DNA from: Brachycybe producta
Taxonomy: Eukaryota > Arthropoda > Diplopoda > Playtdesmida > Andrognathidae
Reading direction: 5' to 3'
Length of the DNA: 64,000 nucleotides
Assembly: GCA_036925085.1 (NCBI GenBank)
Contig: JAUPFP010000024.1
Location: 2,390,001-2,454,000 of the forward strand
Both the position numbers and the translations under genes were made by a program. Each line of letters opens with the position of its first letter. The stretch's first letter is position 1. Under the pieces are notes generated by a model. That model did no database searches, was not told the DNA's origin, and was given only the letters and a program-made list of their open reading frames with translations. Below are positions 37,001 through 52,000 of this stretch, one piece after another.

Positions 37001-40000
37001 ATTGGTTACTTATTAATACCAATAAGAAAAATCGACTTTCAATGTTGTAACCAACAAAAACGACCAGCATAACTAATATTTTTGCTAGAAAACATTATAA
37101 GAGACTAAAAATAAGAAGAATCAATTCTCATGACTGATTTTTTTCTTTATCTTCTTCCTTATATATGTATTCTCAATAAATCATTTTGTCTGGAAGTCAA
37201 ACGGTTTCAATGTTATTGAAAACATAACCATTAATAAAAGCATATATTTAAGTTATTATTGAACAACATGTAATCATTAATGGACGAAAATCAGATAAAA
37301 AAAATCTCCAAACTCGTTTCCAAAATCAAAACAAGACAAAAGTCTTCAAGAAATTGAATAGAAACTTTGTAGGTGGTTCACAGTGGGTCAAATAAAATGT
37401 CCAACTGACAATTTTTCAATAGAAGGAAGGCAGAAAATTGCATGCAAAAAAGGATGAAAAAAAAAATTATATTGCAAAACTTAGCATCAATGCGGAAATC
37501 GTAAAAAAACCGTTAGAAAATAATTACAAAAAAATGTAGAAATGATTGCATAAATACGTTGTAAAAATATCTTTTTCCCAATAAAGGCCTAATAAAAATA
37601 GTCACCAAAATAACTTGAAAAAAAAACTTCCTTTTCATGTGATCAAAAATTCTGAAAATTTCATTATAAAAAGTTTTGTAGAAATAAAAAAGCACTTCAA
37701 ACACCAACCTTCCAATAAGGATTCAGAGTAGCAGACATTCAATGGTACTTCCTCAAGAAAATCGTGAAATTCCCCAGAAGGAGAACGTCTATATTCAGTG
37801 GCAGGAACTGAAGAAGACCTGTGACAGTGACGCATAATTGTGTCCATTCCATCAACGTTATGTTTGCCCTTTTCACCAATCAAAGTGACAGCCAAGAGCC
37901 ACGAGTTAGCATAAAGTGGATCGTCTTCGGCTAACATTATAGGAGCTCGACCGGAACACACAATCATAAAAGCCTGTAACATACAATACAACAATTATCA
38001 GGAGATCGTGTATAATATATTATATCATATATTATTATATGATTGTACAGTATATTATACACGATGTCTTCAGAAACAATGCTCCAATCTGTTACTAAAG
38101 TATAAAAAAGACGCAGATAAATCGTTCAAAATTGACTATAAAATGCTACACATTTAAAATTTTATTTGATTGTCAGCTAATTAAAATGTATTGTAACAAA
38201 ATATAAAAAAAATTAGTAAAGAATGAAGAAAAAGTTATTGAAATTTAGAAACTGAGGTTTGTTACTTTTTTTTCTAAAGAAAATTTTTTTAGATCTTGTT
38301 TTATAAAAAAAAAAAATTCAATAACTGTTTTTAATTTTCTGACAAATTTATTTAATTTTTTGTATAAATACATTTTTAAAATGTATGTTGTTAATAACTA
38401 TGTTAAGTTTTAAATATGCAGCTTCTACAATTTCTGATATATTCAATTCTGGCTTGTCAATTCAAAAATTGATCGGAAGTGTAGGGTGGATTTTGTTTTT
38501 TCCATCCAACTTTAATTGCTCTTTAATTTTGACTGAACGATCTGCTCAGCCAGAAATTCACTTCAAATGTTTTGCAATGATGAGAAAATTAGCAATTAAT
38601 TTACTGTAAAATAAAAAAATATGCTTTACTCCCATATAATTAAAAAAAAACACAAAAGAAAAACTGAACAGAAATAAAACTGAGAGAGACAGATCGAACG
38701 TCTGTGGCAATATGGTCAAGATGGAATTAAATATTCACCAAAGTAGACTTTAATAAAAGATTGAGGGCCTTTGGTTCTGAGACACATAAAGACATATAAA
38801 GTGGTAGAATCATCTTTTTCAGCAATTTCACCAGTCGATTTACAAAACTACTAATAAGTAGTAAATCTGACAAAAATAGTTCTTTTTTAGGCAATGTACA
38901 GAATGTGTAAAACAAAGTCAACAACAAGACAAATTTTGAGATTGGTTTTATGTTTTACTCGTTGTGTACATTGCCTATAAAAAAGGCTGAATTTGCACAT
39001 TTTCCACTTTGACAGCAACATAAACACAACAGACCAACAAAAAAAAACATTATTCATACAAAAAAAAAAATATGAAACATAATAACGCACAAGCAAAAAA
39101 GAAATTTCCCCACCACCGTTTCCTTCATGCAATTTTCAAATAAGAAAAAGGAAAGAAAACTTTTATAGGAAATTGTTAAGATGGAAATTGCAAATGCTAA
39201 GTAGTAAAAGCATCTCCTTCACACAAACAAAAAGCTAATCCTTCGTAATGATATTCTAGAGACAATGGCTTGTTAGAGATTGCGCCCAATTAAGGCAACA
39301 TTACAATGCAAATTACATTACAATTTTCAAAAAACATGGCAGTTCTTCAATGAAGAAGAAAAAAAACACACACACACACACAACACACTAGATTCTAGAA
39401 TTTGTAAATACACAGTCAATTTTAGCTTGTCAATCCGTGAGCATGGTGTAACGTAAACATTATTTCGCAATGCAATACTTTTCTATGATTAGATTTACAA
39501 TTAGTAAAAAAAAGAGAATATTAGATAAGTGCGGCTCATGCAAAACATCAAGAGAGAATCAAAGGATTGACAAGCCAAAATTGACCGTCTATTTACAACT
39601 TTACATCCAACCCAATTTTATCAAAATTCTAAACAAAAAAAATGAACCCATTGTCTATTCAATTAACTTCAATATTGCCTTTTTATTGTAAATTAAATGA
39701 GACAGTTTACCTGCGGAAACCTTTTAGAATCTCCAGTTCGACCAACATGAATGACATTGTCCAAGTACAATACAAACTTTCCAGAACTATTTTTAAAAAA
39801 ATCCGAATCTTTTTGATACATTTCAAGGCGACTCGGGTGGTCCATTGTTTCATCTCGAAGTACAAAGTAACGTTTATGCCAAGACTAGAAAACAAGGGAA
39901 AATCAATGAAAAACAATAAAATAAATTACAAATTAAGGTTTCAGTAATAAAACAAAAATGTCCATTCATCATTTTCACTTTTCAGTTCTTAAAGTCAATT

Positions 40001-43000
40001 TCTACAGTTATAAGCTACATATAATTCCTATTTATTCACAATAATACCTATTAATAATTTTACTATATATTTTAATTAAAATTAAGAGACGTTTTATAAC
40101 TATGCATGGGTTATCAATTACTTCGATAAAAAAAAACGTATTTATAAATATAATAAATGTCGTACTGCCTTCAGGATACTACTTTCATTTCATGGCTAGA
40201 CTTTACAGTCAACAATTTTTAAGAAATTCGAAAAAGTAAAACTTTGAAGTTCATTAGAAATTTTGGTTTTTTTGCATCACCACATGAAATTCTAATTTAT
40301 AAGAAACTTCACTTTTTATTTAAGGCGTTGCTTTAAGCTCGTTTTAAAGTGTAAACACTCTTCGAACTCCGATCATTCTGTCCTTCACAAGAGCAAAATT
40401 AAGAGAAATTTGAAAGTGTTTTTAGAAACTAGAAGGGTAGCTCAATCAATTAAGTGTAATTTAACGTAGGTATCTTTTGAAATAAGATTTTTTTTTAAAA
40501 TGTGACTTTGAAAATGACCCAACTCTAAAGCAGGCCATTTTTTTTTAAAAAATTTCTTAAAATTTTATTACAATTATTTTTCTCTTATTATATAACTAGT
40601 GGTGTAACCCGTCATAAATGACGGGAGCAAAATTCACAGGCAGTTGTGCGCATGCTCGTCGTTTGTTTCTTTTTTACTCCTTTCATTTCAATTTCAGTCA
40701 CCACCTCCCACTTTTTTCTTCCTCCACGTTTCTCTCTCTCCTCCCCCTCTACACTTTCCAACCTTTTCCCCCTCTCCAATTTAATATCATGGGGTTCTAG
40801 GATTGGGAGTGTGCAACATATAGTTGACCTTGAGAAAAAAAAAGCAGTTCATTTATTTAAATTTATATGAATTCCGACGTGTTTCAAGGTTTGTACAGCG
40901 TTATATCAGACAGATAAGACACCCACACACACACGCACACAGACCTGGCTTAATATATATATAACTAGCCAGTTTTTATGGGTATTTATGAATATATTCA
41001 ATATTCTTTAGATGCTATTTTTCATTGAATAAAAAACATATTTAATAATCTCAAACCGAAGCCATCTTAGAAGATGTATGGGTACATAAAAAGAAGATTT
41101 AATATATTAGAAGAAAAAAAATACAAGGACGTTAAAATCGATATTAGAAAAAGTTAAAAAAATATTTTGCCATGTCCAAGTAAAAATCCTCATTAAGTCT
41201 AATAATACCACACAGACACACAGTTTTTTGTCTTAAAAACCCAAAGGGAGTAAAGTAATTACTCTTCCAAAATGTTGTCAAAATAAAAATCAATGTTGAA
41301 ACTTTTCTGCTTAAAAATAATCAATAAAATATTTAATAAAAAAAAAATACCCTGTCTTTATATAATAAACAATTTTTTTTTATTAATTTTGCCAAAATTA
41401 ACATATAGACCACCAGTACCAATTTAGTCAAATAAATTCATAGTATGATCTACTAATGCATATGTTTAGTTTTGAAAATTCAATCAAACTGAAATAACAA
41501 TGATGTCATTCATTTCATTGTTATATTTGAAAGGAGAAGAAAAAGAAAAAAAAAGAAAACTCATCAAAAAGCAGGAATAACAAAAATCTCAATTGATGAT
41601 GATGATGATGACCAATACAAATGCAAATTGCGTTGTATTGTACGTGCAATGAATACATATGACATATGTGTGAAACAAAAGATGTCCGTCAGTTCCCAAA
41701 TGACAAACTTTTCTGCTTAAAAGTCATTATTTATATATTTATCTTTAAAATTTATATTTTGACGTTTCTGCGGCTGAAAAAAAAATGAAATAAATAAGAA
41801 ATTAAAAGATATAGCATAATTTTTTTACAGATATATATTTTTATTATTTATTTCTTAATATTTTGCTTTATTTCATTCTTTATCAATTTTGTCTCTTTCA
41901 AAAAAAAATAAATCTTAAAATAAAAATAGTTAACTGACTTTAGTCTTACGCAAATATACGCTCGTACACGTAGTGAAAATCGTTGAACACGAATTGGAAG
42001 ATAACCAGAATATTATTTCGTGTAGGCCTACAGTTAAATGCAAATTTAGGATTCTGTTATGTTGCCTAATAAAAAAGTGGTAAAACAAATATTTTCAACA
42101 ATTTAAACAAAAGCGTTCTTGCATTATTTTATTATTACACCTTTTTATCAGACAAAATGGCAAAATCCTCAAAAAATGTTGTCTATCACTCTGAAGTCAC
42201 AAGCTTCTTCTAAAGGTGACGCAAGATAACATAGATGGATATACATGTAATGGGTTTAAATTATGTATTTCATCAGAATCATCACTAAGCTAGCTGTGAA
42301 CTATTTTATTCTTCATGCAAAAACTATCATAACAATACAAAATAACATAAAAATGGTATTCAGGAAGGAATGTTGTTACTTTTTTATAACTTTAGTCGTC
42401 ATGAAGAGAGAAAAAAATTGTTTACATGAAAAACAGTACCAATAAGTCTCTAACATAGAAAAAAAAAATCTTTATATGCATAATGTAATGTGTTTTTTTT
42501 AACACGGTCTCCCTTTCCTACTTCCATCCCTTCTTTTAGATATATATAAACAAATGAGGCTGTATTGAACAGAATAACATGATGTGAATGTCAATTTATT
42601 CACAATGAATTTTTTTTTCCCATGGTAAAAAAAAGTCACCTCTGTCCCCTCAAACCTTTCCCAATCACTGAAGAAAAAAAGCTGTTGTATGCGGCTAAAG
42701 ATTTATTCACTAGGTAGCCTCCAAGGAGAACATACCTAATGACGTCAATGGGTATACAATAGTTGGCGAAAACACTTAATATTCATCCTAGAAAAAAAAT
42801 TTTTTTTTCTTATTTATTTCACTTTTCATCAATATCAACCATTTGTATTGACAAATAAGTGAAAAAGTGAAAAAAAAAATTAGGTCCCTACTCAACAAAT
42901 AAACACAAAATATAATTGCATTTCTAACCTGATCTAGTCAAATTATTTCTGATGATCAAAACAATTTTTTTCTTCTTCTATTGAAAAGTTCTTATTCCTC

Positions 43001-46000
43001 ATTGATAAATAGCTCAATCAACGTCATATAAATTGTCACCATATTTATTATAACGTATTTTGATTGAAGGGTTAATGATTTATATTTGTGTATAAGGCAG
43101 TGACATGTTAAATTAGTGTTAAAAGGGTATGATGATGCTATATTAAAGAAAATAAATATATGTGATCAAATCCTAATAGTAGGCAATCACTGATAACACA
43201 AAAGCATTGCAAGTGAAACAACCTCACCTATTTAAAACTCCTTATTACATTGTAACATGCTGTTAATGTATTTGCTTGCAAAACGTGTTTAGATTATAAA
43301 AATACCTTGTGTTCCAGTATTATTACAATAGACAGAGAAGAAAAAAAGACCTAACAATAAATAAAAGATAAGCACATTATATGCGAAAAAAAAAGGATTC
43401 CAAGGTTATGAATAAATAAATAAGAATGGCTATAAAGAAATAACCAAAAAAATTGTCGAAAATTTTTTGCACGTAATTTCAAATAACGTACCAAATACAT
43501 TCACGATAGTAAAAAAAAATGTAACAGAAATTGGAAAAAGAAAAAAAAAATCGAAAAGTGAATGAAATTTAGCGTAACTTGGTCTCAATATTCGTTACCA
43601 ATAAATCATATAAAGTATGATGGTAAATGTCAACTAGAATGGCCGAGGAAAAAAAAAAGAACTTCAGTTGCTATGCATTTAAAAATCTATACCATACTTT
43701 TTTTTATCAGTAATCTACTCTAGTAACCAACTCGTACATTCTTAACATTTTTTGTTACTTATATTAAAAAGAATATAACATGAACTAAATGTAAAAACAA
43801 AAAAAACTTGGCACTTAAAACTTCAACTTAAACCCTTTGAACAAAGTTGAAAAATAATAATAATAAAAAACCCTGTTCAAGTACATATAATACTGTACAA
43901 CCAGTTTTTTTCTGTGTTGGAACTAGGAGTGGTGATTTTTTTAGTTTAATCCGGAAAAAAAAATCGTTATCACTCAACCAACTTGTTTTATGCAATTAAG
44001 GTGGTCGAATAAATATTATTTTATTTCCGTCCTATCCATTCTAAAGATTTAATATCTTGAATTTGGGCCTATGATTTGCAAACTAACATCTAAAGATGAA
44101 AACCCATTGACTTTTTTTGAACTTTGTTGTCACATTCTTATGGCCCGAATGGCCCTCCATCTATATTATACATGTATACTTGTGTATGTCTCTTGTTTTT
44201 ATTTCTGAAAAATAAAAATTACCAGTTACATATATGCAACATGTAAACAAGATAATTAGATTCAAAGAAAGCACCTTAGAAAATCAGTGTCGCATACATA
44301 AATAAGTTTATTCATAATCTCATGTTTTTTGATTGAACACTAAAAATACAACTTAACTTTCAAAAAAAGACATATAGGAAATGAGTCACTTCTTGAAAGA
44401 ACACGTCCTAATATAGAGCAAGCATTACCTATAGGGCCCTATATAAATAATGCTTAAGAGAATGCAAATTCAAAAATGTATTTCAAGGAGAACTGAAATG
44501 AAAGAGCAACAAAAATATTCTCAAGTGTCATACAGTACATATCCTGTGACAAAATTGAGTTTATTTCCCGTTAGCAATGATGCCCTGATTCGAAAGTAAT
44601 GCTAACGTGAAATAACCTCGATTAACGTCATCTCTGAGAATGTTACCACAGATCACCAAATACTATAGTTTGTACAAAAAAAAATCGTATTTATTTCAGT
44701 GACGATTCAGTTAACAATACAATTTTCAAGAATACATTAGTATCGTTAAGCGAGGTATGTCTGTATTTGAGCTTTTTACTGTCGGAGAACTCATGGTAAA
44801 GCAACTTCAAACATTTCAAGTGGACCGAAAAAGATGCAGGTGGATATGGTTCAGTACAAAAAGTTACATTTTGTCACTGCAAGACAACACTGTCTTCATT
44901 TCCGTCGAATAATTCCCCTGATCTGAAAGATATGCTAATGCAAATTGGATGTAATATTTCCAAACTTGTAAATTCAATAACTTATTTCAGTTTTTGTACA
45001 AATAAATTTTGGTAATGTTATCACTAGCTAGAAATTGACTAGAAATGTCAAATATGTGACCTTTTTAGTTTTTGAAATATTCATCTTATAATTTACCTGC
45101 AAAAAGAGAGGCCTCATTACAGAAAAAAATAAGACTGTCATATGATAGTAAATTGTCATATCTAGCTCATAACCATGTAACAGTCCCAAAAGCAAATTAA
45201 AAAAATAAATAAAATATCATTATGACAAATATTGTTACATGACTGCCATTGACATGTGTACAGAATAATATGACAGTCTTAAAATAGTAAAATAGTAGCA
45301 TACAAGCAAATACATCATAAGTTATGATTGTTATAATTTTATGACTTTCTGTTCTCTCCAAGTTATGGAAATATTTTGAAACTTCCGAACAAATACTACA
45401 AATCACTTCCTCTAATATTTCAAATACAAAAATAAACATTAAAGTCTTAGTTTCATAATTCAGTACTAAATCACCACCACTCATACAACATTTATTTTTA
45501 CTCCATAACAAATAATGCCCATAAGCATAATAATTATTATAAAAGCTAGGATGATGATGGGTCAAGCGAAAAAAAAAAAGTGTAACTTATGGTTTCAAAC
45601 CCTAAAATTATCACGCACACATACACACATTGGAGCAATTTGTGAGCGTGCATTAAATACAACAACCCGTTAAAAAACATTAAAAGCAAACAATTCGTAC
45701 GTGCTCGCAAACAGTCTCGAACAAATTACAACTGGGCGGCTGCTGGCCTCATAAGAATCCGCTGAAAACAACTTCAAAAAAACATAATAAACCTATTTAC
45801 TTTTTAAGAAAAGTTACATAAGCACTCAAAAAAAGAACGAGGTCAAAATATCTAAAGATTCTATAAAAAAAGAACGTTCTTTTAAAAAACAGCTGTGGTC
45901 ATAATTATGATTTGCTTGAAATATTTTAAAAACTACATTGTAAAAAGTACAGAGTGTCCGAAAAATCTGAAACCATTGTTTTCTAACATTTTTTGTGCGC

Positions 46001-49000
46001 CCTGTATAATTATGGGCTGTTCAGATACAATGTAGCTGATAACAAGCGGCTCACGTGAAATTTCAAAACTAGAATAGTAAAAGATTGTCCTAAATGTATT
46101 TTCATAATGCGAGCTTTAAAAAAATAAAACACCTTATGGAAAATTTTTACTTTTTTGAACTTCAAAAGTTTTTTTTAAAAAAAGTCACAAAACCACATCT
46201 CAATTCTGGTCTTCTTAAAGGTAGTTTATTTTAAATGATAATTAATCATTCACCCTTCTAATCTCTTTCTAGCTTCTAATAAACTTGGAAGTTTATTAGA
46301 AGTTTATACAGTAAATTTCTCTTGGAAAAATTACTCTACAGGCAGCCAAAAAGACCTGTGGCAGAGAGACAAAAGATAGTCCAATTACCCAAAGTTTAAA
46401 AAAAAAAAACAATAACAATTGCAATGTGTTCTTGTTCAGCTGAAATAATATATATTTTCAGAAGAGCATCATAATACAAGTTTATTTTCATGCATAAAAT
46501 CCGAGCTACAAGAAAGTCCCATCGTCTTACCACTCTAGGGACAAATGACCAGTAAAGAGTGGTCACCCCTACCCAAATAAAATGCCCCGTTGAGTTTAGT
46601 TGAAGTTAATTTAAGACATTGACCTTTTATTATCCGCTTAAAAATGTTAAGATTAAAATCTGTACTCCTTGCAAGAAAATTGTTCCAATCCTATAAAGAA
46701 AGCAGAAAAGTAGCATCCGGCAAAATAAAAAACCATGGATCTTTTGTAAAGAAAAAAGTGTTCGGAAATTATCTTAGATCCGCATACCCTTCTCAAGAAA
46801 GCAAGCATATAATTCAAACACTTGCTTTCTTGAGAAGAACCTTCTAGATGGCTCCTTTAGACTGTTCACAGCACACAAAAATTATCTTTAGTTTCCGATT
46901 TTCCCCCAATTATAACTGGAGCACTTGTGCCCTTGTACCAATCATCCTTCAAGAGATTCATAAAATTTAAAAAGTAATAAATTAAGATTTAAAAAAAAAT
47001 TATATTTAAGTGCAAAATATATTGCATTTGACTCGAAATTACTTAAGTGGCGACAGGAAGTAGAAAACTATTTAAAACAAATTAAATGTAGACTAAATGG
47101 AAAAAAAAACCCTTGAAGAATGTTCTTCTTAAATACGAGTCTTCCCAAAAAAACAACGGCTTAAAAAGTCTGAAAGCCCCATTATGTAAAAAAAAATATT
47201 CCACATTGATTTCACGTAAATGTCAAAAGGACAAGAATCAAAAATGCATTAGGGCTAAAATATATTGCTAAAGTCAAGACTTGAATATAAAAAAAAATTA
47301 TTAAACCTCATTAAGATGAAGAACAAAAGCATGAGTAATAGAAAACCAATAAAGTTTTACCCTGTTGAACAATAAATTTTTGCATTAAATTAAGAGAACT
47401 TTACAAAGAAGAGACTTCTTTAATTTAATTTTTTAAAGCATAACTTCTCTTAACATTTTTTATTGTTCTTACAAACAATAAATTAGTATATGGTTTTAGG
47501 AAATAAGTTTTAATTTTCTTGTCACATTGTTTGAGAAGAAAAAAAAAATCAATCAAAATCACACAAAAGAAACGTGAGAAAAGAAACAGAAGGGACTCCT
47601 CAGACTTTGTGTTTACAATAGAGAATGTATATTACATGTATAAGCACTTCAGGTTCAGATGACCATATTATATATTGTAGATTAGAGAGTAGAGGGTGTG
47701 AGGAGATGACCCCTCTAGTCTAGAGCTACAATAGAATATGGAGAAAAAAAAAATGGTCACTGAAACAAGCTTATATCATAATATCGCCATTAAATTATTC
47801 ACGCAAGTCACACATGTTAGTCACAAGATATCATTCATCATTCTTGGATGTATATGGCGTGATTTTCAGATTGAAAAAAAATATGATGAAATGAAATAAA
47901 AATTGTGTTGAGTAGGAGGAGGTGGTGGCTGTTTTACATAAACGTCATTCAAGCCAAGTGACTTCGGCATAAATTCAAGCCAAAAAAAAACTTAGCCACT
48001 TGAACTCTCGTCTCTTAAAACTACGATTTGAAACATACAAAACTTTCATTCAAGAATATTTCAATAAAACAAAGATTTTTTTTTCTTCTAAATGTTAAAA
48101 CTATTGTTTAGAGAGGGTTCAAAAATTTCATGTTCAAGTGACAAGTTTAAAAAGAATTCTTGAATTTCGACCTTAGACTAGACTATTTCTCCATAATCGA
48201 ATTTTGTTGAAATGAAACTAGACTTTGTAAAGTACAATTTTATTGCTGCAAAAACACAATTTCTAAATAAAAGATTCAGGGGTAAAAGAGAGAAAAAGCG
48301 AGAGAGATTTTTGCATTTATATTTGAAATAAATTCTAAAAGTTTTCTTCTTCCTTTCCGTTAAATCGCATTCTAACCTCGGGATAAAAGTAACTAGGATA
48401 AAAAAAAACTAGAAACCTGACAACATAATTTCATTTTAATAAACTCAATGTTAAAACTAGAGGGACAAAAAAAAAGTGACAACCTTAAAAAAATTAATCT
48501 CAGGCGCGAGATTCTATTTTGTTTTCCTCGTACCATATTCTACATCGCATTTTTTTATTATTATCAATGACAAAAATGCTTTCAACCTTTCACTAATTAA
48601 ATAAATTATCATTAACACATTTTTCAGTCACATTTCCCTCTCTAGATATTTCTTTTGCATGTTATAATTAATTAAGGTAAGAATGACATGTTCTGAGAAA
48701 CGTAATTAAAAGTTGCTTTTCTTCTTCTTCAATTGTGTGTATATTCAGATATAATCTAAGAATACAAAACACGTATATAATAAATTCAATATAAAGAAAA
48801 TTTCCAGTTGCAATTTTATGAAAAATAATGCAATTCGCATAAATTTGAAAAATTGCATTACAGAATAATACAAAAAAAAGGAGTGGACACTTTCTGTGTG
48901 AATTTTGAAATGTAATATTTCAAAATTAGTGAAACAAAATAAAGAGAAATGACGTTCAGAATCTTTTACTGTCAAAATAATTTTAAAATTCATTTCAACG

Positions 49001-52000
49001 TGTCTTTTGCAGTTATTTCACCATGTTAAGTCATCGTTAAATACAGTGGACACCGTTTAACACGAAAAATACGTTCAGAATAGTATACGAATTCTTAGTA
49101 TTACAAAATTCGTTTAACACGAAGCAATTTTCTGATCCCTTCTTTTTCGTTTTAAACGGTTTTCATTGTACATATTCTGGTACTGTCACAGATTAATAAA
49201 AAATACGGTATTTTTCTCATTATTATTGTTTATTTAACTATTGACAACTTTAAATTTTAAACCCTAAATTATAACCAAATTTAATTAAGCTAAAATTAAA
49301 TAAAAGAAATGATGATATTGATATTCATCTTTTTTTTTTTAATTTAATTTCCTTGAATTTTATTCATTTTTACGACATTTTGCGACAAACGCCAATTAAA
49401 ATTTAAAAATTGAAGATTTCACACAATTTTTTATATTTTTCCCTTTCATCAAAAATTTTAATTTAATGAAATTTTAGATACTCACATATTTTTACGACAA
49501 ATAACTCATATTTGTTTTTTTTTACATATTTCCTATCATTTTCAGGCATTCTACAAACTTTTATCTAACACTTATCAACAGTAATTTGCAAGTTGCAACA
49601 TATTAAATAATTAATAACATAGTCAATGAATTTTTAAATGTTTTCTTTTAAATGTCTGAATCGTGTCTGTCAAAAAAAAAACTGACAAAACATAATTTCA
49701 CTATTAACAAGTATTGGTTTTAGATAAGAAAAATTTGCTAAATGAAATTTACTTTGTTGATTCAGAACAGACAACGTTCTATTTTTGAGCGTAGGAAGAA
49801 CAAATATTATTATACAATATTTTTTTTTAATAATCATCTTTTAGCATATTTTAGTGGTTGAATTGCAACATAGCTGCTTTTCTCAACAATTCGACTAAAA
49901 ATTGTCGAATTTTTATGCAATATCAAAAGCAAATGTTTCCTCAATTTGTGGCCCAAATGCCAAATTGTGAAGTAACAATCCCCGTTTAGATCAACCAACA
50001 ATTATATTTTTTTTTCAATGAAAAACACTGGTATAGAAGCTAGAACTCTTAATTGGCAGCTGATAATAACCAGACATCTAGCCTCTAACCAACCTTTTTA
50101 ATTAGAAAAAAAACTACCTGTAGTTTAATAATGATTATTACTTCACAATTGGCACTTTGCGTGACATTTGTTTGATATTGCATAAAAATCCGAGCCCCTT
50201 AGTAATAACATAGCATAATTAATTGACTTAGTTATTAAACTGATTATAACGTACACAAAGTTAAATTAAAAATTAAAAAAATAATGAAATTTCTATTTAA
50301 ATAATAATAAAAAAAATCCGATTTAAATCACATAAATCGATTTTTTTTATTTGGCTAATATATATATATTTTTTTTAAAAAAAACTAAATGATAATCATT
50401 TCACACTTGTCTTAAAAAAGCTTCAATAATTCTAATAAATGAATAAATTAATTAAAAGATCTAATCTGTTACTAAGCAATAAATACGTCAATAAATCAAT
50501 TTGAGAATTTAATGAAAGTAGTAACAATACCAGAAGTGCGATAGGATTTAATAATAATCATCTTTCAAACTTTTAAAAAAAAGGCTTTTTGACAGCAACA
50601 ACTTCATTTGTATTATTTTTTTGTGATTAAACGTATTTCCATTACAAAAGAAGAGAAGATGAAAAAAAAACCCCATCAACCCAATAGTGATGTTAATTCA
50701 AGATTCAAACGTCATGTTAAATTTTTTTTCTTCTCTATAATGTATATACTGTATACAGGGTGGGCCAAAAAAATGAGAACATCTTGTAGCATAAGAGTTA
50801 TTTAAAAAATATAATTTAATTAATTATGTTATTTCATGTAATTTTGTTTGTATTTCCCACGGACTTTTGTGACTGTGAGGATCATCATCTTGACTGCAGA
50901 TCAGCCCGTGTGTTCTGGCAGATTTTGGTCTACCATTTCCGGGTTTACGTTCTGTTGTACCGTTGTTGTCAATTTTATTGATAACCCGACTAACACTAGC
51001 TATGCTCCAAATTTTGTTTGGAAACTCATTGGTCATTCTCCTAGCACCCAATTGTTTTTCAATTCGCAAATGTTTAATCAGAATTACGGTCTTCCGCGGT
51101 AATTTTTGTCATTCTTGGTAAAAAAATTTAACCTGCTGATGTAAACAATTGGCATATTAAAACCAAATATGGCGCCCGGAAATTGTCGAAATAAAGACAT
51201 CATATAGCTAAATAATTAAGTAAGTAAATCATTAAACAATTTAAGCTATTATGGATACAATTAAACAAATTTTGATGTAATTATATTACTTATTACGCGA
51301 TGTTCTCACTTTTTTTGGCCCACCCTGTATATATATATAAATCCATTAGACAATATATAAGATCAATAGTCATTAATTGATGGCGCCCTCAGGTTAGAAA
51401 CTTCCTGAAAACATCACCCCAAAGTGCCACCATTATCATACATTACATCACAGAATTACTTTAACCATATATCAAGTACCATATAATCACAATAAATCAA
51501 TCCAAATTTCGAATTAAAATGAACAAGCCATACATTCAATATAATACTGTAATATTATGTAAGCTTCTACGAAGAAAAAAAAAAGTCTTTTACAAGCATT
51601 TTACTAAATTATTATTTTGTTAAGATGTAAGAAAGTAAGGAACTTCCATATTTGTAGTGCACTTAAGATTTTATATGTAGGCCTATCCAATATATCTATC
51701 TAGACTCTAGTATATATGCGTCATATGATTAAATCTCATTTTATATTTCCGGAATCTAACTAAAAAGACTTTTTTTTTCATCCATTTTTTTATTACATGA
51801 CCAACAACAAGGTTTTTAACATTCAAATTGTTAAAGCGTATATGGAAATAAAAAGAACTGAAGACGACACCGATGATTTCAACTCTTTTTAAGTCTTTCA
51901 AGAACAAATTTAGGAGAAATTTGATAAAGTCTTTTAGAAACTAGAAGGGTAGCTAAATCACTTAAGAAACTACATCACAAAATTACTTCGAAAAATCTCC

